A stretch of DNA of 8,767 nt from an uncultured Aquincola sp. (GCA_937883885.1 CAKZXL010000016.1:1-8767), one strand, 5' to 3'; shown: positions 1-8,026, counted from the first letter of the stretch. Numbers and translations: made by a program. The notes: a model not told the origin generated them from the letters alone.

Positions 1-1
1 A

Positions 2-37
2 GAAAAACGCCTTAGACGTTTGACCGTCTAAGGCGTT
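2..37 (-). terminator. Rho-independent terminator of tRNA-Arg
   Basis: Read on the minus strand, a perfect 13-base stem (arms 6-18 and 25-37, core CGCCTTAGACG) closes a 6-base loop and runs directly into a T-tract (the As at 3-7 on the plus strand). This is a classic intrinsic terminator. It lies about 18 bases after the tRNA 3' end and ends that transcript. The U-tract is on the minus strand; the plus strand shows no T-tract after the stem, so I read it as one-directional. Confidence 0.93.
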
Positions 38-41
38 GATT

Positions 42-56
42 CAGAACGATGTTCTG
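42..56 (-). other. Small hairpin in the tRNA-Arg 3' trailer
   Basis: CAGAAC (42-47) and GTTCTG (51-56) form a perfect 6-base inverted repeat around a 3-base loop. On the minus strand its first bases are the CA of the tRNA's own CCA end, so the stem in the precursor would begin inside the mature 3' end, a few bases before the terminator. It may influence 3' processing by RNases or be coincidental. The repeat is seen directly; the role is inference. Confidence 0.45.
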
Positions 57-131
57 GTGCGGCTGGCAGGATTCGAACCCACGACCCCTTGGTTCGTAGC
101 CAAGTACTCTATCCAACTGAGCTACAGCCGC
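55..131 (-). tRNA. tRNA-Arg (anticodon ACG), CCA encoded
   Basis: The minus strand folds as a full cloverleaf. The 7-base acceptor stem pairs GCGGCTG (125-131) with CAGCCGC (59-65). The D-arm contains AGCTCAGTTGGATAGAG, the anticodon stem CTTGG/CCAAG encloses loop CTACGAA with anticodon ACG, and the T-arm contains GGTTCGAATCC. The discriminator is A at 58, and CCA is encoded at 55-57. ACG is normally edited to ICG by TadA and reads CGU, CGC and CGA, a major Arg tRNA that suits the CGC-rich codons of the neighbouring genes. It has its own promoter and terminator and so can be expressed independently of hemY. Confidence 0.97.
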
Positions 132-142
132 TGAAGCCTCAC

Positions 143-172
143 AGTATAGCGAGCATTTTTCGCTGCGGTCAA
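143..172 (-). promoter_or_regulatory. Sigma-70-like promoter of tRNA-Arg
   Basis: On the minus strand TTGACC (167-172) and TATACT (143-148) are separated by 18 bases, and the -10 ends 11 bases before the mature tRNA 5' end. Both hexamers match the consensus in five of six positions. This fits a strong stable-RNA promoter with a very short leader. I see no clear terminator between the hemY stop (190) and this promoter, so some read-through from the hem operon into the tRNA is possible. Confidence 0.82.
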
Positions 173-189
173 TACCCGACTAAATCAGT

Positions 190-1437
190 CTACTCAACCG
201 CGGCGGCCGCCTGCTCGCAGCGCAAGGCACGCGGTTCGTCGCGCTCTTCGCGCGCGAGCCGGGCCAGCAGGCGCCATGCCAGACGACGGCATGCGGGGTC
301 GAGTGTCGCATGGCCGGCGGCCTGCTCCAGCGGCCGGCGGGCCTTGCCCCACAACTGCCGCTCCGCCAGCGCCGCGCCCACGGCCAGCGTGACGATGGGC
401 TCCTGCACATAAGCCAGCTGGGCCGACTCCAGGCGCTGCAGCCAATCGGGGCCGATGCCGGGCAGGCATTGCGTCAGCGCGCGTGCCACCTGGTCGCGGC
501 CATCCACGCCCAGGTCCTGCATCTGTTCCCAGAAGGGGCGCAGCCACTGGCGCGCTTCTTCCGGCTGGCCGAAGCGGGCCATGCGCATGGCCGCGCGTGA
601 AGCCACGTAGGCATCGCGGCGGTCGGACATCTCCAGCTGCAACCAGGTGGCGCGCAGCTGGTCGGCGTCGTGCGTGGCGTCGATGGCTTCGAACGCCAGG
701 GAGCGCAGCAGGCCTTGCGCCGCCACTGGCGAGAAGCCCTGGTGCTTGGCCAGCAGGCGCGCGCTGCGCAGCGCCTCCAGCGGCTGGCGCAGCTGGCGCT
801 GGGCCTGCAGCCGCAGCCGCAGCGCCTGGGTGCGGCGGGCCACGCCGGGCGGCAGCTCGGCCAGCAGGCGCAGCGCGCGTGGGCCGTCGCGGTCGTCCAG
901 CGCCCATTCGGCGGCCAGCAGCTGCGCGCCTTCGTCGGCCACGCGGGGCAGGCCCGGGCGGCGCGGCTGGCGCAGCGCCTGCTGCAGGTGCTCGTCGCGG
1001 CGGGCGCGGTCTTGCAGCCGGTGCAGGCTGGAAGCGGCCAGCAGATGCGCCAGCACGCGCAATTCGGGGTCGGGCGGCATCTCGGGCGAACTGTCCTGGA
1101 TGGACAGTGCACGCTGCGCCGCCTTTTGCGCCCGGCCGTAGCGTGCGCCCAGGAACTCGGCCAGCGCCTCGCGCAGCGCCGACTGGGCGGCGCGTTCGCG
1201 GCGCGCCAGGCGCCACTCACGCGCGCGCGCCGGCAGGCCGATCAGCGAATTGACGCCGCTGATGCCCGAGACCAGGGCGAAGCACAGCAGCAGCAGGCCG
1301 ACGATGAAGAGGTTGAGCGAGAGGTCGAGCCGCCAACCGCTCCAGTAGAAGCTGACGAGCCCATCGTTGCGGCCCAGGGTGGAGGCCGCCACCACGGCCA
1401 CCACGAACAGCAGCACCAGCCAGATGATCGATCGCAT
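190..1437 (-). CDS. hemY: HemY, heme-biosynthesis-associated membrane protein with TPR-like repeats
   Basis: The 415-residue protein belongs to the proteobacterial HemY family encoded beside hemC, hemD and hemX. It is unrelated to the protoporphyrinogen oxidase also called HemY in Firmicutes. Two hydrophobic segments (about residues 4-20 and 42-62) flank the short loop with GRNDGLVSFYW, which is typical of the HemY N-terminal domain. The rest is Ala-, Leu- and Arg-rich helical sequence resembling tetratricopeptide repeats, with helix pairs from about 95 to 405, and probably faces the cytoplasm. The exact function is unsettled; a role in organising or regulating the porphyrin enzymes at the inner membrane is an inference from operon position. 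The ATG follows the hemX stop by 13 bases with only a weak GAGG as ribosome binding site, so translation is probably coupled to hemX. Last gene of the hem operon. Confidence 0.9.
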   Translation of the reverse strand: MRSIIWLVLLFVVAVVAASTLGRNDGLVSFYWSGWRLDLSLNLFIVGLLLLCFALVSGISGVNSLIGLPARAREWRLARRERAAQSALREALAEFLGARYGRAQKAAQRALSIQDSSPEMPPDPELRVLAHLLAASSLHRLQDRARRDEHLQQALRQPRRPGLPRVADEGAQLLAAEWALDDRDGPRALRLLAELPPGVARRTQALRLRLQAQRQLRQPLEALRSARLLAKHQGFSPVAAQGLLRSLAFEAIDATHDADQLRATWLQLEMSDRRDAYVASRAAMRMARFGQPEEARQWLRPFWEQMQDLGVDGRDQVARALTQCLPGIGPDWLQRLESAQLAYVQEPIVTLAVGAALAERQLWGKARRPLEQAAGHATLDPACRRLAWRLLARLAREERDEPRALRCEQAAAAVE

Positions 1438-1450
1438 GGCGTGCGTTGCC

Positions 1451-2587
1451 TCAACGGCCTGCCGCGACGGCGGCCAGCGCGGCCAGCGTGTCGTCGGGGC
1501 GGGGCACGCCGGTCTGGCGGGCCTGGTTCATCACCTGGCGCAGCAGGTCGCTGGCCGACTGCACCCGTTTGGCATTGCGGTCGAAGTAGCGGTCCAGCGT
1601 GGCCTGGGCGTCGCGCAGGTCGGCCTGGGCGCTGTCGAACTGGCGAGACAGCAGCGCCAGCCGCGCGTTCAGCAGCCGCAGCTTGAGGTTCTCGCGGATG
1701 AAAAACACCTGGTCGGGCGCCGCAAGCACCGCGTCGGGGCTGTCGATGCGCGTCACGCGCACCAGCGAGCGCACTTCGCCCCACACGGCCGCCAGGCTGT
1801 GGTCCCACAGCTCGAGCACCTGGTCGCGCCAAGTGGCCGTGGCCGCACTGGCGGCCTGGGCCGGAGAGGCCGCCGCCGCGGCCCGCGCGGCTGAACGACG
1901 CTGCGCGGCTTCGGCGCCCGAACGGCGGGGCTCGGCCACCGCCAGCAACGGCAATTCATCGACCAGCCGCACCGCTTCGTCCAGGCGGATGCTGAGGGAA
2001 GCCACGTCGGCCACGCCGATGGCCTTCACCCGCTCCAGGTCGCGCGCCACCGCGCGGCGCACCCGCTCCAGGCGCGGCTGGTTGTAGCGGGCCAGGCGTT
2101 CGTCGATCTGGCTGAGCGCGGCCACCAGCGGCTCGGCGCTGCCGGTGATGGCGCTTTGCTGAAGGGCCACGCGCACCGCGGCTTCCATGTCGGCCACCAC
2201 GTTTTCGTCGCGGGAACGGGACAGCGCCTGCATCAGCTCTTCGACCTGGCTGCGCTGCAGCGCCACTTCCGACAGGCGCGCTTCCAGCAGCGCCACCTTG
2301 GCCGCCGCCTCGCGGGAGGCGTCCTGCGACTGGCGGGCCAGCAGGCGCGCCTCGGACGACTGGCTCTGGCTGTCCTGCTGGCGCTTGACCAGCTCCTGCT
2401 CGAAGCTGCGCACGCGGCGCTGGGTGTCCCAGGCCAGGGTGAGCGCGGCGATGCACACCACGGCCAATACCAGGACCACCAGGCCGAGCCAGCGGGGAAT
2501 CGGGGCGCCGACGGGCGCGGAAGGCCCCAGTGCCGGGGCGGTGGCCGGCGCAGCGGCTGGCAAAACAGCGTCGTCGTTCACAGTCAA
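1451..2587 (-). CDS. hemX: HemX, membrane-anchored coiled-coil protein of the hem operon
   Basis: The protein of up to 378 residues has the HemX layout: a Pro/Ala-rich N-terminal tail (1-32), one transmembrane segment (about 33-53, [21 protein letters not shown] without its last residue), a long coiled coil (about 56-125) and a conserved helical core (about 132-215, including [14 protein letters not shown] and [16 protein letters not shown]). An Ala-rich linker at about 223-252 leads to a C-terminal helical domain. HemX is often labelled uroporphyrinogen-III C-methyltransferase, but there is no SAM-binding methyltransferase domain here, so that label would be wrong. The start is uncertain: TTG at 2587 (taken here) or GTG at 2581. 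No ATG is in frame after the nearest upstream stop, and no clear ribosome binding site is visible. It begins 10 bases after hemD and probably depends on coupling. Confidence 0.88.
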   Translation of the reverse strand: MTVNDDAVLPAAAPATAPALGPSAPVGAPIPRWLGLVVLVLAVVCIAALTLAWDTQRRVRSFEQELVKRQQDSQSQSSEARLLARQSQDASREAAAKVALLEARLSEVALQRSQVEELMQALSRSRDENVVADMEAAVRVALQQSAITGSAEPLVAALSQIDERLARYNQPRLERVRRAVARDLERVKAIGVADVASLSIRLDEAVRLVDELPLLAVAEPRRSGAEAAQRRSAARAAAAASPAQAASAATATWRDQVLELWDHSLAAVWGEVRSLVRVTRIDSPDAVLAAPDQVFFIRENLKLRLLNARLALLSRQFDSAQADLRDAQATLDRYFDRNAKRVQSASDLLRQVMNQARQTGVPRPDDTLAALAAVAAGR

Positions 2588-2601
2588 AGGATTGTATTCA
2601 T
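2584..2601 (-). other. Five-codon minicistron bridging hemD and hemX
   Basis: An ATG overlaps the hemD stop as ATGA and opens a frame encoding MNTIL. Its own stop overlaps the TTG candidate start of hemX as TTGA and lies 2 bases before the alternative GTG start. The layout would let ribosomes leaving hemD reinitiate, translate five codons and pass on to hemX. The overlaps are seen directly; any function as a relay is inference, and chance is a fair alternative in so short a stretch. Confidence 0.3.
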
Positions 2602-3356
2602 GGGGTTTTGGCGATGTCCCGGGCGGCGGCGACCACCGCCTCGAAGCTGGGGCGCGCCGCGAACACCTGGCCCACGCCCAGCGCGCGGGCCCGTGCCTCG
2701 ATGCGCGGATGGGTGGCCAGCGCCAGGCCAGCCCGCCAGTCTGCCCCGGGCGCCAGGGTTTGCAGATGGCCGATGGCTTCGCCGCTGCTGAAAAGCCACA
2801 GATGCGCCGCCGGGTCGGCCAAGGCCGCCTGCAGCTGCGCCTGCTCTGCAGGCGACAGCCGCGGCGCGCCCCGGCGGTACGCCTGCAGAAACTCGACCTG
2901 CGCCCCGTGGGCGCGCAGGATGTCGGCCAGCCAGTCGCGGCCGCCGTCGCCGCGCACGATCAGCACACGGTCGCCCGCCTGCACCCGCGGCCGCAGCTGC
3001 ACCCACAGCGATTCGGAATCGAACTGCGCGGCATCGGCCGCCGGCTGCACGATGCAGCCCGCAGGCACACCCAGCGCCTGCAGGCGGTCGGCCGTGCCGG
3101 GGCCGGGCGCGGCGGCCCAGCGCTGCGCGGGCCAGGGCGCGCCGGCACCTTGTTCAAAAAAGTGCGTGGCCGCGCCGGGGCTGACGAAGACGACCCCCTG
3201 CGCCGCCGCCAGCAGCGCGGTGGCGGTGGGCGAGGCCACATCGCCGCAGGCTTCGGTGTGCAGCAGCGGCACGGCCGCGGCGTCGAAGCCGGCGGCCGCC
3301 AGGCGCTGCACCCAGGCGTCGGCTTGCGGTTGGGGCCGGGTGACCAGCAGGCGCAT
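2598..3356 (-). CDS. hemD: Uroporphyrinogen-III synthase
   Basis: The 252-residue cytoplasmic enzyme cyclises hydroxymethylbilane to uroporphyrinogen III with inversion of ring D. Family marks, in order: the N-terminal strand LLVTRP (3-8), [13 protein letters not shown] (56-68), [10 protein letters not shown] (134-143), a conserved Tyr in FLQAYRR (Tyr160), [10 protein letters not shown] (189-198) and [13 protein letters not shown] (215-227). These match the two-domain fold, in which few residues are strictly conserved and no single catalytic residue is essential. The length is normal for the family. The frame stays open for 111 codons upstream, into hemC, but the family N-terminus begins at ATG 3356, only 7 bases after the hemC stop. 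No strong ribosome binding site is present, so translation is probably coupled to hemC. Confidence 0.93.
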   Translation of the reverse strand: MRLLVTRPQPQADAWVQRLAAAGFDAAAVPLLHTEACGDVASPTATALLAAAQGVVFVSPGAATHFFEQGAGAPWPAQRWAAAPGPGTADRLQALGVPAGCIVQPAADAAQFDSESLWVQLRPRVQAGDRVLIVRGDGGRDWLADILRAHGAQVEFLQAYRRGAPRLSPAEQAQLQAALADPAAHLWLFSSGEAIGHLQTLAPGADWRAGLALATHPRIEARARALGVGQVFAARPSFEAVVAAARDIAKTP

Positions 3357-3363
3357 TCGCCGT

Positions 3364-4299
3364 TCAGTACCCGGCCGGCAGGTAGCCGGCGGGCGCCTGG
3401 CGCACCACCTCGGCCGCGGCCTGACCGCCCAGCGCTTCGGCCGCGGCATCGTCGGCCACCGGCGCACGCACGCTGGCGCGCAGCAGCGGCTGGCGGGCGT
3501 CGTCGGCATGGCCCAGGGCCACTTCCAGCTGCAGCGCGCCGTCGTCGGCCCAATGCGCATAAGCAGCCAGCGGCATGCTGCAGCTGCCGCCCAGCGCGCG
3601 CGACACCGCACGTTCGGCCTGCACGGCCAGCCAGGTGGGGCGATGCACCAGTTGCTGCAGCTGGGCGCGCAGCGCGGTGGCGTCTTCACGCACCTCGATG
3701 CCCAGCGCGCCCTGCCCGGCGCACGGAATCATGCGGCGGGTGTCGAAACGGGTGCGGATGCGGCTTTCCAGGTCGAGCCGCATCAGGCCGGCGGCGGCCA
3801 GCACGATGGCGTCGAACTGGCCTTCGTCCAGCTTGCGCAGCCGGGTGTCGAGGTTGCCGCGCAGCGGCTCGATCACCAGGTCGGGCCGCTGGGCCACCAG
3901 CTGCGCCACCCGGCGCAGGCTGGAGGTGCCCACGCGCGCGCCCTGCGGCAGCGCGTCGAGGTCTTCGAAGTGGTTGGAGACGAAGGCGTCGCGCGGGTCT
4001 TCACGCTCCAGCACCGCCGCCAGCACGAAGCCATCGGGCAGCGTCATCGGCACGTCTTTGAGCGAATGCACGGCCAGGTGGGCTCGGCCTTCTTCCAGCG
4101 CGGTTTCCAGCTCCTTCACGAACAGGCCCTTGCCGCCGACCTTGGACAGGCTGCGGTCCAGGATCTGGTCGCCCCGGGTGGTCATGCCCAGCAAATCCAC
4201 CTGCGCGCCGAAGCGCTGGGTGAGCAGCGCCTGCACATGGTGGGCCTGCCACAACGCAAGACGGCTTTCGCGGGTGGCGATCAGAAGCGGTGCACTCAT
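3364..4299 (-). CDS. hemC: Porphobilinogen deaminase (hydroxymethylbilane synthase)
   Basis: The 311-residue cytoplasmic enzyme joins four porphobilinogen units into hydroxymethylbilane. It starts with the family signature [13 protein letters not shown] (7-19). Catalytic and binding features are intact: [13 protein letters not shown] (53-65), HSLKDVP with the catalytic Asp82, GTSSLRR (124-130) with the cofactor-carboxylate Arg pair, [12 protein letters not shown] (191-202), and Cys240 in LGGSC, which carries the dipyrromethane cofactor. Residue numbers are close to those of the E. coli enzyme (Asp84, Cys242). The ATG at 4299 is the first start in the frame and gives the exact family N-terminus; the ribosome binding site is weak. 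It is the first gene of the hem operon and is transcribed away from ppc. Confidence 0.97.
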   Translation of the reverse strand: MSAPLLIATRESRLALWQAHHVQALLTQRFGAQVDLLGMTTRGDQILDRSLSKVGGKGLFVKELETALEEGRAHLAVHSLKDVPMTLPDGFVLAAVLEREDPRDAFVSNHFEDLDALPQGARVGTSSLRRVAQLVAQRPDLVIEPLRGNLDTRLRKLDEGQFDAIVLAAAGLMRLDLESRIRTRFDTRRMIPCAGQGALGIEVREDATALRAQLQQLVHRPTWLAVQAERAVSRALGGSCSMPLAAYAHWADDGALQLEVALGHADDARQPLLRASVRAPVADDAAAEALGGQAAAEVVRQAPAGYLPAGY

Positions 4300-4413
4300 G
4301 GCTTGATTATCGCTAGCACATCGGCCGGTACCGGCGTCGGCCGCATTCCCGAACGGCGCTTAAAAAGTTACCATCAAATCCGTAACCGGATTACACATGA
4401 GGGACGAGAGACC
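4300..4413. promoter_or_regulatory. Divergent hemC/ppc intergenic region with two palindromes
   Basis: This 114-base gap must hold the promoters of hemC (leftward) and ppc (rightward). Two perfect inverted repeats are visible: GCCGGTACCGGC (4324-4335), and AATCCG/CGGATT around TAAC (4377-4392). A possible ppc promoter is TTCCCG (4346-4351), 17 bases, TACCAT (4369-4374), with only three and four consensus matches. If it is real, the second palindrome would cover the transcription start. No convincing hemC promoter can be picked by eye. The ribosome binding site of ppc is the purine run GAGGGACGAGAG just before its ATG. Confidence 0.45.
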
Positions 4414-7212
4414 ATGGCAAGACAAGCCCGTACCGCCCGCGCTCAAGAAGTCGATGCGGCCGAAAAGAACCGACCGCTGGTCGAAGACATCCGCCTGCTG
4501 GGGCGCATCCTGGGCGACGTGATCCGGGAGCAGGAAGGCAAGGAAGCCTTCGAGCTGGTGGAGCGCGTGCGCCAGCTGTCGGTGGCCTACCGGCTGAAGA
4601 AGGACGCCTCCGCCGGCCGCGTGCTGGACCGGCTGCTGAAGAACCTGTCGGGCGACCACATGGTCAGCGTGATCCGGGCCTTCAGTTACTTCAGCCACCT
4701 GGCCAACATCGCCGAAGACCGCCACCACGTGCGCCGGCGCGAGCACCACGAGGCCCAGGGCCACCTGCAGGAAGGCTCGCTGGCGATGAGCTTCGAGCGC
4801 CTGGCCGCCGCCGACGTGCGCGCCGACGAGATCGCCCACACGCTGGACCGCGCCTACATCGCGCCGGTGCTCACCGCCCACCCCACCGAGGTGCAGCGCA
4901 AGTCCATCCTGGACGCCGAGCGCGCGATTGCCGAACTGGTGCACCAGCGCGATGGCCAGACCACCGCCCGCGACCTGCAACAGAACGAGGCGCTGCTGCG
5001 CGCCCGCGTCACCCAGCTGTGGCAGACGCGCATGCTGCGCACCACCAAGCTCACCGTGGCCGACGAGATCGAGAACGCACTGAGCTACTACCAGTCCACC
5101 TTCCTGCGGCAGATCCCGCGGCTGTACCAGCAGATCGAGCAGGCGCTGCCCGGCCACCCGGTGGCCAACTTCTTCCGCATGGGCCAGTGGATCGGCGGCG
5201 ATCGCGACGGCAACCCCAACGTGGGCGCGCCCACGCTGCGCCAGGCACTGGCCCGCCAGGCCGAGGTGGCGCTGCGCTTTTACCTGGTGGAGCTGCATTC
5301 GCTGGGCGCCGAGCTGTCCATCTCCAACACGCTGGCGCCGGTGACCCCGGCGATGCAGGCGCTGGCCGATGCCTCGCCCGACCACAGCCCGCACCGCAAC
5401 GACGAGCCCTACCGCAAGGCGCTGATCGGCATGTACGCCCGTACCGCCGCCACGCTGCAACAGCTGACCGGCACCGAAGCGCTGCGCCACGCGGTACCGC
5501 CGCAAAACCCCTACCAGCGCAGCGAAGAGCTGCTGGCCGACCTGCAGGTGATCGCCGATTCGCTGCGCCACCACCATGCCGACGCGCTGATTGCGCCGCG
5601 GCTGGCGCCGCTGATGCGCGCGGTGCAGGTGTTCGGCTTCCACCTGGCCACGGTGGACCTGCGGCAAAGCTCCGACCAGCATGAGCTGGTGATCGCCGAG
5701 CTGCTGGCCACCGCCCGCATCGAGCCCGACTATTGCGCGCTGGACGAAGCCGCCCGCCGCACGCTGCTGCTCAAGCTGCTGAACGATGCCCGCCCGCTGC
5801 GGGTGCGCAACCACGACTATTCCGAGCTGGCCACCGGCGAGCTGGCGGTGTTCGACGCCGCGCGCGAGGCGCTGGAGCGCTTTGGCCGCGAGGCGCTGCG
5901 CCACTACATCATCTCGCACACCGAAGACGTGAGCGACCTGCTGGAAGTGCTGCTGCTGCTCAAGGAAGGCGGCCTGATGCGCGGCGTGCTGGACGAAAGC
6001 GCCACCACGCAGCTGATCGTGGTGCCGCTCTTCGAGACCATCGGCGACCTGCGCAATGCCGAGCCCATCATGCGGCAGTTCTACGAGCTGCCGGGCGTGC
6101 TGCCGATGATCGTGCGCAGCGGCGCCGAGCAGGACATCATGCTGGGCTACTCCGACAGCAACAAGGACGGCGGCTTTTTCACCAGCAACTGGGAGCTGTA
6201 CCGCGCCGAGACGGCGCTGGTGGGCCTGTTCGAGCCGTTGAAGGCCCAGCACGGCCTGACGCTGCGCCTCTTCCACGGCCGCGGCGGCACCGTCGGCCGG
6301 GGCGGCGGCCCCAGCTACCAGGCCATCCTGGCGCAGCCGCCCGGCACGGTGAACGGGCAGATCCGCCTGACCGAGCAGGGCGAGGTGATCTCGTCGAAGT
6401 ACGCCAACCCCGAGATCGGCCTGCGCAACCTCGAGACGCTGGTGGCCGCCACGCTGGAAGCCACGCTGCTGACGCCGGCCAAGAGCCCGCCCAAGGCTTT
6501 TCTGGAAGCGGCGGCCGCCCTCAGCGCCGGCAGCTTCGAGGCCTACCGCAAGCTGGTGTACGAGACCCCCGGCTTCACCGACTACTTCTTCGCCGCCACG
6601 CCGATCCGCGAGATCGCCGAGCTGAACATCGGCTCACGCCCCGCCTCACGCAAGGCCAGCCGCCGCATCGAAGACCTGCGCGCCATTCCCTGGGGCTTCA
6701 GCTGGGGCCAGTGCCGGGTGGCGCTGCCGGGCTGGGCCGGCTTCGGCTCGGCGGTGGAAAACTGGCTGGGCAGCGACGAGGGCCCGCGCAAGGACCGGTT
6801 GGCGCTGCTGCAGAAGATGTACCGCCAGTGGCCCTTCTTCCGCACGCTCATGTCCAACCTCGACATGGTGCTGGCCAAGACCGACCTGCGCATCGCCTCG
6901 CGCTACGTCGACCTGGTGGAAGACAAGAAGCTGGGCAAGCGCATCTTCGGCGCCATCCAGGCCGAATGGCAGCGCACCAGCGACGTGCTGTCGCTGATCA
7001 CCGGCGATGCGCAGCGACTGGCCTCCAACGGGGCGCTGGCGCGCTCGATCGAGCACCGGTTCCCGTACCTCGACCCGCTGAACCACCTGCAGGCCGAGCT
7101 GATGCGCCGCTACCGCGCCCGCCGCGAGGGCGACCCGCAGGTGCAGCGGGTGCAGACGGGCATCCACATCTCGATCAACGGCATTGCGGCGGGCCTTCGG
7201 AACACGGGTTGA
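4414..7212 (+). CDS. ppc: Phosphoenolpyruvate carboxylase
   Basis: The 932-residue cytoplasmic enzyme adds bicarbonate to phosphoenolpyruvate to form oxaloacetate, refilling the TCA cycle. Key motifs are intact: [14 protein letters not shown] (152-165) with catalytic His156, [10 protein letters not shown] (261-270), [10 protein letters not shown] (578-587) with Lys584, and [13 protein letters not shown] (620-632) with His621, Arg623 and Arg629. The C-terminus is the invariant RNTG. The residues corresponding to the E. coli aspartate-inhibition site appear present (Arg629, Lys822, Arg882, Asn930), so feedback inhibition is expected. The N-terminus is about 18 residues longer than in E. coli and charged; it lacks a plant-type phosphorylation serine motif. 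The ATG at 4414 is chosen for its purine-rich ribosome binding site and family start; the frame is open about 1.9 kb further upstream, but that part is antisense to the hem genes. Confidence 0.98.
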   Translation: MARQARTARAQEVDAAEKNRPLVEDIRLLGRILGDVIREQEGKEAFELVERVRQLSVAYRLKKDASAGRVLDRLLKNLSGDHMVSVIRAFSYFSHLANIAEDRHHVRRREHHEAQGHLQEGSLAMSFERLAAADVRADEIAHTLDRAYIAPVLTAHPTEVQRKSILDAERAIAELVHQRDGQTTARDLQQNEALLRARVTQLWQTRMLRTTKLTVADEIENALSYYQSTFLRQIPRLYQQIEQALPGHPVANFFRMGQWIGGDRDGNPNVGAPTLRQALARQAEVALRFYLVELHSLGAELSISNTLAPVTPAMQALADASPDHSPHRNDEPYRKALIGMYARTAATLQQLTGTEALRHAVPPQNPYQRSEELLADLQVIADSLRHHHADALIAPRLAPLMRAVQVFGFHLATVDLRQSSDQHELVIAELLATARIEPDYCALDEAARRTLLLKLLNDARPLRVRNHDYSELATGELAVFDAAREALERFGREALRHYIISHTEDVSDLLEVLLLLKEGGLMRGVLDESATTQLIVVPLFETIGDLRNAEPIMRQFYELPGVLPMIVRSGAEQDIMLGYSDSNKDGGFFTSNWELYRAETALVGLFEPLKAQHGLTLRLFHGRGGTVGRGGGPSYQAILAQPPGTVNGQIRLTEQGEVISSKYANPEIGLRNLETLVAATLEATLLTPAKSPPKAFLEAAAALSAGSFEAYRKLVYETPGFTDYFFAATPIREIAELNIGSRPASRKASRRIEDLRAIPWGFSWGQCRVALPGWAGFGSAVENWLGSDEGPRKDRLALLQKMYRQWPFFRTLMSNLDMVLAKTDLRIASRYVDLVEDKKLGKRIFGAIQAEWQRTSDVLSLITGDAQRLASNGALARSIEHRFPYLDPLNHLQAELMRRYRARREGDPQVQRVQTGIHISINGIAAGLRNTG

Positions 7213-7231
7213 CGCCTGCGCGCGTATTCAA

Positions 7232-7271
7232 CGCCATTCCGCCGTGATGGCGGACACCGGCAGGGTGTTTT
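7232..7271 (+). terminator. Weak terminator-like hairpins after ppc
   Basis: Two adjoining hairpins follow the ppc stop by about 20 bases. The first can form as TCCGCC/GGCGGA (7238-7243 with 7249-7254) or, as an alternative, CGCCAT/ATGGCG (7232-7237 with 7247-7252). The second is ACACC/GGTGT (7254-7258 with 7264-7268), followed by a short TTT. The second stem is only five pairs and the T-run is short, so termination is plausible but not assured. The T-run abuts the presumed left end of the insertion-sequence remnant, which may have removed a longer T-tract. Confidence 0.4.
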
Positions 7272-7399
7272 GAGTGACCCAACGAGGCATAGGCTGCCCG
7301 GCTTTTTGGCCGGGAGAGGCGATGCCCACACCAAGGGGCCTCATGAGTAAGATTAGACAAGCACTGCAACTGCGGGCCGAATCCGGAAACCATCGCCAG
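7271..7399 (+). mobile_element. Remnant of the left end of an IS21-family insertion sequence
   Basis: The stretch starts with TGAGTGACCC at 7271, compatible with the 5'-TG ends of IS21-family elements. It contains a hairpin (CCCGGC/GCCGGG at 7297-7302 and 7309-7314, loop TTTTTG) and leads into the start of an istA-like gene at 7322. Similarity ends at about 7399; there is no room for the rest of istA or for istB before marR on the opposite strand. The terminal sequence is judged by general form only, not by a match to a named element, so the left boundary is uncertain. If correct, it marks a breakpoint between the conserved ppc locus and imported DNA. Confidence 0.45.
7322..7399 (+). pseudogene. 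Truncated 5' end of an IS21-type transposase gene (istA)
   Basis: A well-placed ribosome binding site (GGGAG at 7312-7316, 5 bases before ATG 7322) precedes the start MPTPRGLMSKIRQALQLRA, followed by ESGNHRQ. This resembles the N-terminus of IstA proteins, which typically begin MPT-R---M-KI---L-L and run into a helix-turn-helix with HRQIA. Here the resemblance stops after HRQ: the frame continues to 7669, but only as sequence antisense to marR. The helix-turn-helix, the DDE catalytic domain and istB are absent. The match is from memory of the family, is short and has not been tested by a search; a chance resemblance is possible, though the good ribosome binding site argues against it. Confidence 0.45.
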
Positions 7400-7435
7400 T
7401 GCTCTGATCCTGACAACTCTTGCCGCATGGCAAAG

Positions 7436-8026
7436 TCATTGCAATCCTCGGACAGACGCCGCTTCGCCCTCGATCTCGGTCGCCCGGCACCCCACCGGAC
7501 AGGCCGGCCCGTCGCACATCCCGTGATCGCAGAACCGGCAGACGTTGCGCGCATAGGCGCGGCTTTCAACCGGTGCAGCCAGCATCTTGTCGAGCAGCGT
7601 CGCCATCGTGGCGCGCTCCTGCCGCGACAAGGCATTCAACAGTCGATCGCAGGCCTGAAGACGCGCTGATTGCAGGCGTTCGGCCTCTGCACGCCCCTCA
7701 GGCGAGAGCTCCAGCCAAGTCTCGCGCGCGCCGCTCGGTGCCTTGAGCAGGAGCCCTGCTGCCGTCAGCTTGTCAACGGCGCGCGAACACGCGGGCTGCG
7801 AGAGCCCGACCACGCGGCCGAGTTCCACCACGCCGGTGGGCGCCCAGTGGTAAAGCCAGAGCAGAATCGCAGCGCTCGATTCTGAGTGCACGCCCATTGC
7901 TCCGGTCATCGCGCGGCCAACCACCGCCCACAGGGCGCCCAGCTTGTTGGCCTGAAGCGCCTTGACGCGTGACAAATCAGGAAACGGCACGATCGTCCGC
8001 ATGCATGCGCCGAAGAGATCTCGCAT
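7436..8026 (-). CDS. MarR-family transcriptional regulator with C-terminal cysteine cluster
   Basis: The protein of up to 196 residues has a MarR winged helix-turn-helix. The helix-turn-helix is GVVELGRVVGLSQPACSRAV (65-84) and continues DKLTAAGLL; the wing is around 98-111 (SGARETWLELSPEG); helices before and after form the dimer interface. The C-terminal tail adds five cysteines, Cys163, 166, 171, 176 and 180 (spacing C-x2-C-x4-C-x4-C-x3-C, in NVCRFCDHGMCDGPACPVGC), plus Cys80 in the recognition helix. Such a tail could bind a metal or sense redox state; this is inference. MarR proteins usually repress their own operon and release DNA on ligand binding or cysteine oxidation. The start is ATG 8026 or ATG 8002; neither has a clear ribosome binding site. 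The gene overlaps the upstream gene by 50 or 26 bases, so translation is likely coupled. Just after the stop lies a weak TTGCC/GGCAA hairpin (7420-7433) without a T-tract. Confidence 0.88.
   Translation of the reverse strand: MRDLFGACMRTIVPFPDLSRVKALQANKLGALWAVVGRAMTGAMGVHSESSAAILLWLYHWAPTGVVELGRVVGLSQPACSRAVDKLTAAGLLLKAPSGARETWLELSPEGRAEAERLQSARLQACDRLLNALSRQERATMATLLDKMLAAPVESRAYARNVCRFCDHGMCDGPACPVGCRATEIEGEAASVRGLQ

Noticed and set aside
3357..3689. Upstream extension of the hemD frame, possibly a HemC-HemD fusion
   Set aside because: The hemC frame is intact to its own stop at 3364 and is a different frame; HemD family sequence starts at ATG 3356.
2530..4413. Long plus-strand open frame joined in frame to the 5' end of ppc
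   Set aside because: It is antisense to hemX, hemD and hemC, has no family resemblance, and arises from the lack of stop codons in GC-rich DNA. PEPC similarity begins only at about 4414.
4397..4516. Short frame from ATG 4397 overlapping the ppc start
   Set aside because: It is out of frame with ppc, ends after about 39 codons, has no sign of a leader-peptide design, and is explained by the ppc coding sequence.
4360..6276. 638-codon minus-strand open frame opposite ppc
   Set aside because: Its composition (Gln-, His-, Ala- and Val-rich, low complexity) is that of the complement of a GC-rich gene, and the opposite strand encodes a clear PEPC.
7274..7321. Upstream extension of the transposase-like frame to GTG 7274
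   Set aside because: The ribosome binding site and the family N-terminus both point to ATG 7322; the extension crosses the presumed terminal region and hairpin.
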